Assembly (NCBI RefSeq): GCF_900496995.4
Contig: NC_044019.1
Span: 4,685,501-4,749,500 of the forward strand
DNA from: Aquila chrysaetos chrysaetos
Lineage: Eukaryota > Chordata > Aves > Accipitriformes > Accipitridae
Reading direction: 5' to 3'
Length of the DNA stretch: 64,000 nucleotides
Shown here: piece by piece, positions 52,551 to 64,000 of the stretch
Position numbering within the stretch: position 1 is the first letter of the stretch
How the letters are laid out: each line of letters starts with the position of its first letter
Program-made: the position numbers and the translations under genes
Notes under the pieces: model-generated
The model's input: the letters and a program-made list of their open reading frames with translations, nothing else
Databases searched by the model: none
Told to the model about the DNA's origin: nothing

Positions 52551-55500
52551 CACACAGGGGCCACACAGCCGGCACCCACCCAAACCTCGCTGTGAGCTTG
52601 GCATGCAAAGCGAGCACAGGGAGAGAAGGGAAAAGCAAAACACCTAGCCCTGATTTTGGGGATCACGCTTCTGTACCCCAGCCACCCGTGAGCAGGGGTC
52701 TGTGACCAGCCCGATACGCAGGACTCGGGTTAAGATTCATAGGCATCCAGCACTGTGCTGCAGCCTCCAGACATTTTTAGTCTGCAAAAAGCGGGGATCG
52801 AGTACAACCATTTTGTTTGCTTTAAGCAGGGCACATCCGCATGGGATGCAGGTGGGGAAGGAGATGAAGCCCCGTGCTGCACCCAGGCTGGGTCCCCGCG
52901 GGGTCTGTCCCCCCTAACACAAGGTGCCCAGCACAGCCCAGCTGCGATCGTGGCCAACTCCCAGACCTCAGTTCTGAGCTGAATTGCACACAACGCCCCT
53001 ACAAGTCCCGTTGCTGCCGTCAATAGCCGTTAAGACCCGTTGCTAGTTGCCAAAGGTATGGTTTTATTTTCTCTCGGTGTGACGTTACCATCCCCCTTGC
53101 CTACAGACCTTGCTCAAACAGCTGGGTCCCACCTCGCAGCCGCTGAATTGCCCCTTGTTTTCCCTCTCTTCCCCCCACACTGCAAACAAACCGGGGGCAA
53201 ATGGAAAGAGTTGCCTGCAATGGGAGACCGAGAGCCGCCTGGTACAACCTCCAGCTCACTCAATCTCATCTATTCAGCCCTAACGCCTACGGCGAGGCAA
53301 GCGTGCATGAGAAGGTGACCTGCCTGGACCCTGCCTGCTTTGCAGAAGATAAGAACAGTGTTGATAGCATCAGGCCAGCCCACAAATGAGTCAAAATGTG
53401 AAAGCTACAGAACAAAAAGCAGACAGTGTCAGGTACCAGTGTGCAACAGCCTTGATGCAGCTTAGCCAGTCAGCCACAGCAACTTGCACTGGCCTGGCCC
53501 TGGCAGACCTTGCAAGGACTCGTGCAAACCGGCTTGGTCAAGCCCTTAAAGTACAGCCACGTTAGCAAAAGCAGGCAGTCCCGCTAGTGCAGCATCACAG
53601 CACCAGGGAAGAGCCCTCCATCCCAGGCAAAGGGCAGATGGCTTCTCTGCGTCTCTATTGCCAGGAGGGGCTGGCAGGGGGTTTGCAGCAGGGCTGCTAT
53701 GTCTGACGGTTTCCCAGTTGCACCATCCTCCCGCAGCAGCAGTTTGCAGCCAGTTCCCACTGGCAGGCCCTGAATAAATTCTCCGATGGGAGGGGAGACG
53801 AGTCTAGACACCTTGCACCCCTGAGGCAGCTGGAGAAAGCAGACACGCACTTGCCCTTCCCAGATCCCACTGTCCCCTGGGGACCTTTGGGGAGCAAAGC
53901 CCATGTGCCAGAATACGATAACCAGAGAATAATCTGCAGCCAGAGCCTTCCTCCTCAGGAGGATGCTGAGAGCTCCCCACACCCCGTGCACACAGGGGAT
54001 GGATGCCAGTGCATCAGCAGGAGTGATGCTGGTCTGGCACTCTGCAAGGTCAAGGGGCCAAGGAGAGGTGCAAGGCTGTGCTATTTCATGCCTGGAGCCT
54101 TTCAGAGAGCAGTTATTTAGAGCCTTTTCATGCATTTCAGCTGCTAGGATAAGCAACGGCCGTGGGGACTAGCGATAAGGGGAATGGGTCCGGCATGTTG
54201 TCAAACCAGCCATTACGGCAGGGCACGGAGGGGAGGGTGAGCAGGCGGGCACCGCTCCTCCCCATCCCGCACCGGCCGCTGGCACGACACGGCTGGGAGC
54301 GCAGAGGGCGAGGAGCTGAGCTACGCTGCCCACGAATCTCTGCGCAGGCAGCAATAGCCATGGCAGGGCAAGGGCAAAGCCTCTTCTGGTAACCCAGTGC
54401 CTGTGGCAACTTCACGTAGGAATGTGCCTCTAATCCTCACCGTCGTGCCAGGGCCATGCCTTCCCCTGGGAGCACCTACTCAGCCCCCTCCTGGGGCTGC
54501 TAGCTCTGCCGAGGGCCGTACCAGCCGTGGCAGGCATTGCCTGGCTCCAAAGGGATGCAGGGGTGCCAAATTTCACAGCCTGTCAATGCAGCCCCCTCCC
54601 AGCCATGAGCAACGTCAGCAGAGAAATACCCAAGGATGATGACGGCACTACCAGGAAACCACAAGGTTGTTCCTTTTGTGTAGGGCTGGTTTCGGTGACG
54701 CAGAAAGGTCCCAAAAGGATAAGCAGCCTGGGGAACACAACCAAAAGCATCACTGCATCCTGCAGCAGCTGGAGTCATGAGCTGCATGCAGATGAGCCCA
54801 GCTCCCTACCTGCCCTGACACCCCCCCAGAAGCAAAACGCTCCCCTTGGCAAGGAAAATCTCATTTTCTCTGCCCAGAGCCCTGCTGGAAGGTCGTAGCG
54901 GAGGATGCTGCTGCGCTGCAGCCAAGTGAAACACGGGTGTCGCGGGACCTCGATGGCAGCGCTGCAGTGCTGCAAAGCGGGAGGAGGATGCAACGATCCC
55001 AGGCGCGCAGGAGAGCTGTGAATCATCTGCAGGCACCCTGGATATCAGCCTGCCAGGATGGGCGGACCCCCCTTGCAGAAAGCCACTGTATACACTTATA
55101 AACAAGCTGTTTACGCAGACCGAGAGAACTTCAACAATAACAAGAAGAGAGCTCTTCCTTGGGGCCCAATCCAGGCTCAGCACCAACTCGCCCCTCCAGC
55201 ACAAAGCCGGGGGCAGGGGGCTGCTCCTTGATTTGCAGTTTGCCTGCTCAGCTGTTCCCCCATCCAAAGGGGCTGTGTCCCTCTCTCTTCCCAAGCACCC
55301 GGCATGAGACAGCTCAGGAAAACCTTTGTATGGTCCAACACTCGGTGTTCCCTGCAGCTCTGCAAACCAGACAGCAAACGTTTGTGCTGCTGAGCCTGCA
55401 ACTTCGCAGACGTGTGCCAAACAGCCAGCAGCAATTCCTCCCAATTAAACCTTGCTGCCCTGACCCAGAAGGTCTGGTCAGCCAGGCGAGCCAGCAATAT

Positions 55501-55702
55501 CCCGAGCGTTGCCTAATTCTCCCCCCTCCAACTCTAAAAGATACACTAATTAATTAAGATCAACCCAAACTAAACAGTTGGCTCCGCTGTGCTGCATGGA
55601 GCAGCTTGCAGCAAACTCTAATTGTGGCGCTGGCATCCATCACTGGGAAAGGGACTCATCCTGCTCCCCGTCTGCACCGCTCCACCTTGTGTTTTACTTG
55701 CC

Positions 55703-55737
55703 TTAGGCTTAGGTGTAGGTTAGGCTTAGGTTTAGGA
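55703..55737 (+). repeat. Degenerate TTAGGC/TTAGGT hexamer array
   Basis: About six near-hexamers read TTAGGC TTAGGT GTAGGT TAGGC TTAGGT TTAGGA. They resemble telomere-like repeats but no exact TTAGGG is present. This may be a decayed interstitial telomeric sequence or a chance hexamer expansion. Confidence 0.7.
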
Positions 55738-57809
55738 ACCAGCCTGGCCAGGGTTCCAGCCCAGCCAGCACCTCCCTGCAGAGCTGGCCCTGACCTGGGG
55801 TACCCACTGCAAGAGCCACGTTCAGAGGAAACCCATATCCAGGAGAACCTCCCTAAAACAGGTAGAGGAGTGCCAAGTTGCAGCTGCCCTCGCAGGCAGG
55901 GCAGGGCAGGACAGGAGCGACTGCTGCCTCCCTGACTCACCCACCCCTGATTCAGCTGGCAACTCACAGGCAAGCCCTAAAAAGCCCATTTTTTCCCCCC
56001 GTGTACTTCACACCGGGACGCCTGCACGGCCCCACGCGTAACGGAAAGCGGCAGCGCAGCCGGCAGCCCAAAGGCAGGCTCCCGGCAGCTCGCAGGGAGG
56101 ACCCGTGCAGGCAGATGTCCCCGAGGGCTCACGTTGTGGGAAGTGATCACAACAGCAGCCTTTTGGGACCAACATCCTCCTCTGACCAGGCTGGGACGGA
56201 CCACAGCCTGCCGCTCGCCCAACGGCACCTTGACTGGCTTAAGAGAGCGCTGGTGAATACAGCAGGGAGGACAGGGAGGACAGCATCAGCCTCCCGGGAA
56301 GAGAAAGTGCCCATACACTACCATAATGCACCATGACAGCAATCTACAGACGCGTTTAGTAGAAACACTTGAATTATTTTTTTTTCAAGAGCAGGGAGAA
56401 CCTATGCAGCAAAAGCACGTACCCTCATTTTATCTCTGAAGCACTCACAAGAAATTAACAGATCAATTGGGAGTCTTTTATAGAGCTGGTATTAATTTCC
56501 TCCCAGCTGTAAAAAGGAAATGAGAGACAAAAGACATTAAATGGACTTGCCCAAGTCCCCAAGTGAACGGCATGAGAGCTGGCGTGAGAACCCAGCAGCT
56601 CCCAATTTCCAGTCCTATGTTTAGATAATGCTTCTCCTTCAAACCAGAAGAAAAGCCAAGGACACCCTGCAAGAAAAGCAGATATTAAGAAAGACCTAAT
56701 TGCTATTAAAGACTGAGAAACCATGGCGCCTTGGACTGTCACCCAACAGCTACAGCATTTCATGTAGGGAAGAAAACACGGAGCCAACTGGAGATGCTGC
56801 TGGAGCAAGCAGTGATGGCTTGGGAGGCTGCAAGGCTTGGTCCCATCACATTTTGAAGAAACCTCTTCCAGATCCAGCTGTGCACAGCTGTGAGCAGAGC
56901 AGCTCTCCTCCACCTCTCTCCAGCTCCAGAGCTGCCCCAGGACGAGATGCTGCAAAAGCCAACGTTCTCCTCCAGAGGAGCTTTGAGAAACCAGTAGAGG
57001 GTTTGGTGCTATGTGCCAAGGTGGCTATTAAAAATCTCCGGTGACTCGCGGGTACCCCAGTAACCCCGATCCCCGCTGACTACATTCCTCTAACAGGCAC
57101 GTTACAAAGCCACTCCCAAACCACAGGCTGAGATTAGCAAACCTGTTTAAAGCCTTCAGGCATGCTCCACGCACGGTTTTTCTAAGGTGGGACTGTATGA
57201 ATCTTTACCAGCCTGTGGCATTCACCCAGCAGGAGCCAGGCACACAGGTACAGAGGTGCACAGAGACAAACTGCCATGCAAGTTTCTGCTGCTGTTGCTC
57301 CAGGACTCATTTTGACTCTTCTCCACCATCTCTGGATGGGTGCATCACGCAGCCAAGCCAGCAAGGCTAGGCTCTCCCTGGCACAGATAGTTTACATCAG
57401 AAAACTGAGTTTCCTATAGGGCAACAGCATCCTCATTTGGGTTTATATCCTTCAAAAGCATCAGAACAGTGACAGCAGCTGGAATTGAGCATTTTGAGGA
57501 GGTCTAATAAAAGAAGGTCTAGAAAAACTGCTTATGCTCCAGGGAAAGGGGCTAGGAGCTAAACATAACCAGTCACCAGCCATGCTCTTCCCAGATTGCT
57601 TCAGCTGTCGCAAGACGCGCTGGATGCCACGAATAGCTGTGTTAGGAGGGGTCAGCACAGCATGTCTGCCTCAAGCTGGGGGAATTCTACAATAAAACCC
57701 TCTGAGTTACTTTCTACATGGTGCAAAGCTAAACTTCACTCTGTTTAATGCAGATATTGAATTGTTCTGGAGCAGAAGGTACTCAAGGTAATGTGAAGCG
57801 ACAGTCCCT

Positions 57810-57861
57810 GGTCACCTAAAATAAGGCTACAGTCTGGTCATCCAAAATAAGGCTCCAGTCA
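57810..57861. repeat. 26-bp direct duplication
   Basis: GGTCACCTAAAATAAGGCTA and the following bases are repeated after 26 bases as GGTCATCCAAAATAAGGCTC. It is a tandem duplication in SLC9A1 intron 1. Confidence 0.85.
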
Positions 57862-60800
57862 CTCTCCCAGCTCCTTGCCCTCAATCACATGGTGCAGCAT
57901 TTAATACACGTTTCCTGCTGGCCCTCGAAGTCGTGGGAAGAGTTAAAGCTGAGCCAGCCCGAGGTGACCACAGACAAACTCCCCAGGCAGAGCAATGCCA
58001 ATCGCCCTTCCCAGGAAGGGCCGATTTCCTACCGGGAACATGCGCAGGAAAGACAAACAAAAGCTTTTCAGGAAATAACCTGTTGGTCTCCACTCCAATG
58101 GGAGGGAGGAGGTAATTGCAATTATCACTGATTACTACTGGGCTTCGCAAACCCAGACAAAGCAACACCACTCGTAACACACGCCAGCGGTGAGTCGAGA
58201 GCCAACGCGAGCACCCACTCGCCTTTGCCTCTTCCCCAGCTTTTGGCAGGAGCTGCCGGCACACGGAGACCCCACCGGCTAACCGCAATGCTAGCGAGAC
58301 CCAGGGGCTGGAGACCTGTCCCCGACAGATGCCGTTTCAGCCTTCCAGCATCCCCCTTCAGCCGGGATGCAGGCGATGTTATTTCACACCCAGCCAAGGT
58401 AACAGAAGTGCTCCTGGGAGCAGATGCTCTCCCCTCTACGCAGCGCTTCACACACAGGAGAGGAGCCCATACATTGCAAAACACATCCCCCAGGGACCGA
58501 GGCTGACGTGGGAAAAGCACTCCCAAGGGAAACTGAGGCACTAGCAGGGCTGGATACACCAGCTCTTCTCTTTAAAGGCCTGTGCGTGCTTAAGTCTGCG
58601 CCTGTGGCATTTGTGCTGTTAAAATCTCCAGCACTGGGGTGGGAAGCTGTCTTCTCTCCAAATACATCATTAAGATTTAGCATGTCGTGACTCTGAAATG
58701 CAGAATAATTCCAGGCACTGAAAAAAACTCACTGCAAAAGGGAGTCTGCTTCTGCAAATGTGCATCTTGCAGGTTTGATAGAGAGAGGGGAATTATTTCC
58801 CTACCAGCACCCTCTGTTAAACGGAACTTAAGAGCTGTCCCTTGAGGCTGATTGTATTGCGACTTTCTGGAGACAAAGACCATTGATGCTATGATGTTTA
58901 TGAGTCACTCCTGGGCAACCCAAGAAAATGCATTTGTTCTCTTCCAATTAAAAAAAGTACTTTGCATTCTCCAACTTTCCACTCAGGCATCTCAGAATAT
59001 CACCCCAACTTCAAACAAGCCTTTGGTCAGTCCTGCCCCTATCAAATCCACCATGCAGGTGAGTAAGGCTTTCTTGGGAAGGAACACCAAGCCATGGGGT
59101 GATGTAGAACCAAAGGTGACATAGCACCAAAGGTGACATACCATCAACTTTATTCTCACTATTCCACACCAAGCAATGATCAATCTTTGATCTCACCTCT
59201 TCTGACAAGCATGCAGCAACGTGTGTGTGCATGCCCATCTGTAGAGCTTTTAATTTCATTTCTTCCTTCCCAAGCAGAAACACTGCTCGAGGAAAGAGCA
59301 GAAGAACAAAACATGACAAGATAGCCATCCCTCAATTAACACACAACTGGAAGACGTTGGGAAATTAAAGAGATAAGCAAGATATCAAACGCCATGTAGA
59401 ATAGATGGAGATCATACAGCTTGCCTAAGGCGGTATATTGGCTGGCATTGTGAAGCGAAAGGACCAAGCGCTTGGTCCAAGTCAAACCATCGCCACAACT
59501 TCCCTGCTCCTCTGCTGTTCCCTTTGAAGCCGGCCAGCCCAGATTTCAAAACACTGAGGCTGTCATCAAACCTACACCAGCAGCTTTGAGCCCCGACGGG
59601 CGAGAAGAAACTGCTGACAACCCAGGCAGCCCAGCGAAGCAGCGTAGGGGAGAGGTGTAACCCAGCTCCATCTCCTCTCAGCAAGGCTGTGTTTTCACAG
59701 AGTATTCCAGATGGATTTCAGTTTTTATTTGAACAAATTAAGCCTTGGGGACCCAAAAGAGGAAAAAAAAAAAGAAATCAAATGTTTACGAGACAGCTGC
59801 AGTAATTTATCCTCATTATTGCTTACTTTTAAAGTTTCCTCTCTCGGTACCCACAGCTCCAACGATGCTCTAGTAAAGGACCGACTCCTGCATGACCCTG
59901 GCACAGTCTCTACAGCCCCCATCGCCTCTGCAGTCTACAGCCAAAACCCAGGACTTGCAGGAGGGAAAAGGGAAAGGATTATGTTAACGAAATACTCTTT
60001 TGCAAGCCTAATGAGCTTCTGGTTTATACAAGTGCCACGGAGACGTGTGTCTCTCTTCTGCAGAAGAGGGGCTCCAGTCCCTCGGTGCCACAGGTTTATA
60101 CGCTTGTAATCAGAAGAACAACCATCTCCCCTTCTCGCCACCACAACCTAGTTTCCCCTTCTCCCATGTGTAATTCTCAAACCCCGAAGGACTCTAAATA
60201 GCCACACTAATTGCAGACAAAAGACTCGTTCTCCACTCCACTAATTCCCAAGGGAACTCCAGCACCTCTGGATAAGCCACGGTTGGGTGCCTGGGCAATT
60301 TGGGACAGAGGACATGAACCAAACAGACCAAATATCGTCATGTTCTGCTCCTACCCCACAAACCACCCCAGCTCTATTGGAGGTCTCAGGGAGGGACAAC
60401 TTCAGGGCATCTCCCCCAAAGTTGGCCCAGCACCCATCCAGGCCCTGGCTGTTGCAGGACTCGGCAAGTCAATGCCCATATCCCAAATTCCACCTGCAGA
60501 CTGTGAGGGAAGCCAGCCCATCCCTGACCCCCAGCATGAGGTGTCCAAGCCTTCATTAATAAATGGGATGAAACAACAGCTTCGGTTCCTGTGTGGCCTC
60601 AAGGTCCAGAAAGCAGAACTGGGCACCACTGGGGGCAACAGGGTCCCTGCAGGGAGCAAAGCCATGGCTGCAAACCAAGCGTAATTCTGCTTTAATGGAC
60701 ATTAGGGCTCACCGGGGAGGTATGGGCTGTGATTACAGACGTGTTCAGCTTTTCCCACTCCATCGTCATCCCGTACTTCACAGCGGGAACCTTTCACTCT

Positions 60801-63800
60801 TCCAGCCCTAATTAATCTAATGGTTTTCTTGGATCCATGGAGGGAACAGTTGGGATGGTTTTTTGCTCAGACACCAGCAATGGGCAGACCACGGAGGAAA
60901 AATAATGCCGCGGCTGTTCTTTCTGAGACGGCAAAGCAGAGAGAAAGGGAAACCACAGCATGCATTTGGATCATTCCCCAATAAGGAAGCAGGAACGCAA
61001 CAAGTCTGCATTAGAAGAGGGTGTTTAAATTCATTATCATGACAATTTACACTTTTGTGGCACCAGCTGCACCAGTATTTCAAAATCCTTTCCTGACAGT
61101 TATTCATCAAGCCTCAATTCCCCTGCAGAACAGCCACCAGCTCACCAATACAAATGGGAAAACATCTGGGGTGATCTCAGACCACACGCCACCTCGGTAT
61201 CTGCAGCCCACACATGAAATAACCCAGGGCTGCCGCTTGCGAGCGGGCAAGTTTTAAGACAAACATTTCCCTCCGGCTCAGCGAGGGAGTACGCATCAAT
61301 CAGTCCCATGGATCCAGCTGAAACAGCCCAGGAAACCTCCAGCAGCCCTTCCCACCAGCCAAGCTTTTGCCGAGTGAAGCCTGCCCTGCACAGCCCTGCC
61401 TGGTGCCCAAGAGAAGCCAACCTTGCGGTGGCAGAAGGGCAACAGAGATAACTTCCAGCACGCTCATCGTGTACGTCAGACACACGTATTTCCAACACGA
61501 TGACGAAGGCTGGGGTGATGCACGTCTTCAAACGCTTCTCTGCTGTCCCCTTTCCAAGCTTTGCAGGCGGCACTGGTGTCCTCACACCGATGGCTTTGCT
61601 CTGGGGTGTTTCTGCTGCGTCTGGTCTCAAGATCCAGTTCCTACACCCTGTGCCACTACCGCAACAGGTTTCTTATGCCACTTATCACGCCTCACTCAAA
61701 CAAACCCTCGAGTTCCTGACTCGCAGGTCTCTGTAAGACCTCTGGGGTGGCCCCTCCAAAAGCCCCAGTTTCAGGGGAGGGATGTGGGCTGCTGAAGACA
61801 TTTGAAAAGCACCCAAGTGTTTTAGCACCCAAACGTCGTTGCCAGCCAGCAGCCGCCAGGCTCTAAAAATGTTTCTCTGGCAATTTTGAAATCGTCCCTG
61901 CTGCTTCATGTGCAGGAGCCACCCCGCCGTGCGCAGAGCTTCTGTGAGGCTCCACAACCCCACTTGCATCCGTCATGTTTTGCTCTTCTTTTCCCAGCTC
62001 CTATCACCAGCCCACAGGCACTGGGAACTTCCTTAATCTTGTTCCTCCCCAGCCACCAGCAGTGATGGGGATGGTCGGTACTGGCCAAAGGCAACCGCTG
62101 TCGCAGGAGCGGCACTGAACACCGAAGCCTGACGCCGGGATGCCTCGTGCCCAGTAAACCAGGCTGAGATGTGTCACCAAACAACTCCCAAAGCAGCAGC
62201 GTGTCCCCACATAACACACCACTGTCCACAGCTCTGGGCTCCCTTTCTGCTCGCTTAGCAAAGACTCTCCTCGGCTCGTTTTACACCAGCCCGACAATCA
62301 CACAGTGGTGATTTTTCTGCAAGTACCAGGTTGGCGCTGGCTGCTGTCAGACGGTCTGGAGGGAGGGGGAACACCCCAGACAACAGTCCTGACCCAGACA
62401 CACGAAAAAGCTGAGTGCTGCGAAGGGAGAAGAAGAGACAGAGCAATGACTCAGTGATTGCTACAGGCTCCAACCCCAACCGGAGCACCACATCAGGCAG
62501 CGAGCTAGCGCCTAGCGTGCATCAGCGAGCAAAAGCAGGGTAAGAGAGCTCAGCCGTGAAGTAGTGCCTCGCGGGGACCCTCCGCAGCAGTCTCTGGCAG
62601 GGACATGTACGAAATCAACTCCCCACTACACACTTGAGCTGCGAGGTGGAATGGCCAGGGTGCTCCAAGGAGGCTGGGAAGCTCTCAGATGCTGAAAAGC
62701 CGTTTGGTGCAGACAGACGGCCCCGCAGACAGACAACAGGGCATGCCTCAATCGAAGGCGGCTCCAAATGCAGGATGGCAATATGACTGCTGTGGTTTTT
62801 TTGCTTTAGAAGATAGGGCCCGAGATGTGCTTGGGAAACACATGTAACCCCAACTCTTCTCCAAGGTGGGTAAGTGCTGGTGGCTTGCAATAAAACCCTG
62901 ACCACCGGGCCCCAGCTCGTGTTCGCACAGCCAGCAAAGGGACTGCTAACCACAAACTGTTATTTACATTCCTGACTCACTCCTTCCCTTTCCCCTGAAA
63001 CGGAAGAATATTCACAGTCAAACCTGAATTCCCCTGAACGACTCCTGGAGCCATGTGAGCCGAAAGGTCGGTCCTCAGAGTCAGGAAACCAGGTTCTTGG
63101 GCTGAGAAACCCCCCAGCCCTTCCCTACCACTCCTTGGGCACAGCGCGAAGGAAACCCTTACAATATCCTTGCAAAACCTCGAAGATGGGCACAGAAGGC
63201 TTCTGATTTGGACATTTTACGAAGGTCTGACCTTCTGCAGCAATGCAACAGGTTGAGACAAAGTCCGGTTCCAAACCTCAGCTGGCTTCTCCACTTTTAC
63301 TGGCAAAGTCAAGCCATCACCAGATGTGGTCTGCACGTAGCTGGTGGGGCTTTGGAAAGGCATGGTTGTAGCTATCCCTCACTCCCCGCCTCTTCCCCTA
63401 GCGAGTCTTAAAATACCATGTGAGTATTAAGTAAAGCAGCCAGCACCAGGCTTCCCCTTCTCTACTGGGATTAGCAAAGCAGAAACAGCTGATGCCTGCA
63501 GGACACACTGGGGTGACAAGGCCCTCTGTCCCAGAAAGCCACCCTGTCAGGTGGTGAATCCCCCGGGAATCAACATCCTTTGAGGCATTTTACAAAAACT
63601 GCATCAAGAGTGGAAGGGCTCAACTCACACCTTTGATTCCCCAAACAAATTTGCAGTTAGGGCTGCTAGATAGAGGATAAATCACCTGGAAGGGACAACG
63701 CCGGGACTCATTTAAGCCTGAATAGCTGTCTGAAGCGTGAAGAGCGATGAGGGGAAACTGAGCAACAGGACAAGGGTTGGGTTGCATCTCCTGGCCCAGA

Positions 63801-64000
63801 GAAGAGCCCTGTGAGCACTTCTGAGCTCCTCTACATGGTCACCCTGCACTACGCCAACGGATGACACCCAGAAACCATTCATAGGGTTGAAGACTCTCAG
63901 TTTTGCAGCAACATGTGGCTCAATCCCCAGCTCTAACACAGCAAAGGGGCATCCGGAGCTGGAGGAGAAGCTGGGGAAGGGAAGTCAGGAGGTGCCAAGC

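Overview
The window looks like vertebrate nuclear DNA, most likely from a bird. Two spliced genes are recognisable and both lie on the minus strand: TENT5B (FAM46B, a non-canonical poly(A) polymerase) and SLC9A1 (NHE1, the plasma-membrane Na+/H+ exchanger). Their order and orientation match the human 1p36.11 neighbourhood as I recall it. The avian call rests on four things: a CR1-type retrotransposon tail (ATTCTATGATTCTGTGATTCTAT) near 15.07 kb, almost no other interspersed repeats, short SLC9A1 introns (11 exons in 7.6 kb), and GC-rich sequence full of C and G runs, as on microchromosomes. No virus, bacterial operon, CRISPR array or toxin gene was seen.

Layout. 1-20.2 kb: no supportable gene. 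It holds microsatellites, a 0.85-kb minisatellite (3.35-4.19 kb), an adjoining CpG-rich block with a CTCF-like motif, the CR1 tail, and short AT-rich islands that resemble conserved non-coding elements. 20.2-29.6 kb: TENT5B, with a long 3' UTR carrying several poly(A) signals, a large coding exon 2 (24091-25110), a 3.9-kb intron, coding exon 1 (29002-29175), and a GC-rich promoter with a TATA box, CCAAT boxes, a GC box and ETS motifs. 29.8-35.8 kb: intergenic, with two minisatellites. 35.8-44.9 kb: SLC9A1 3' UTR and coding exons 12 to 2. 44.9-64.0 kb: part of the long first intron of SLC9A1; exon 1 (about the first 117 residues) lies beyond the window.

Splice junctions were placed by reading codons across GT/AG sites and comparing with the human proteins from memory. 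All phases agree: exons 2-12 of SLC9A1 give 693 residues (human about 698 for the same part), and TENT5B gives 397 (human 425). The two genes share no pathway. TENT5B acts on RNA 3' ends and SLC9A1 sets cytosolic pH and cell volume; their adjacency is synteny, not an operon.

I found no novel multi-gene system. The items most worth checking are protein-level differences in SLC9A1, the unusual TENT5B tail and promoter sequence, a possible convergent CTCF pair around TENT5B, the 63-bp higher-order minisatellite, and the apparent absence of TRNP1 from its expected place.
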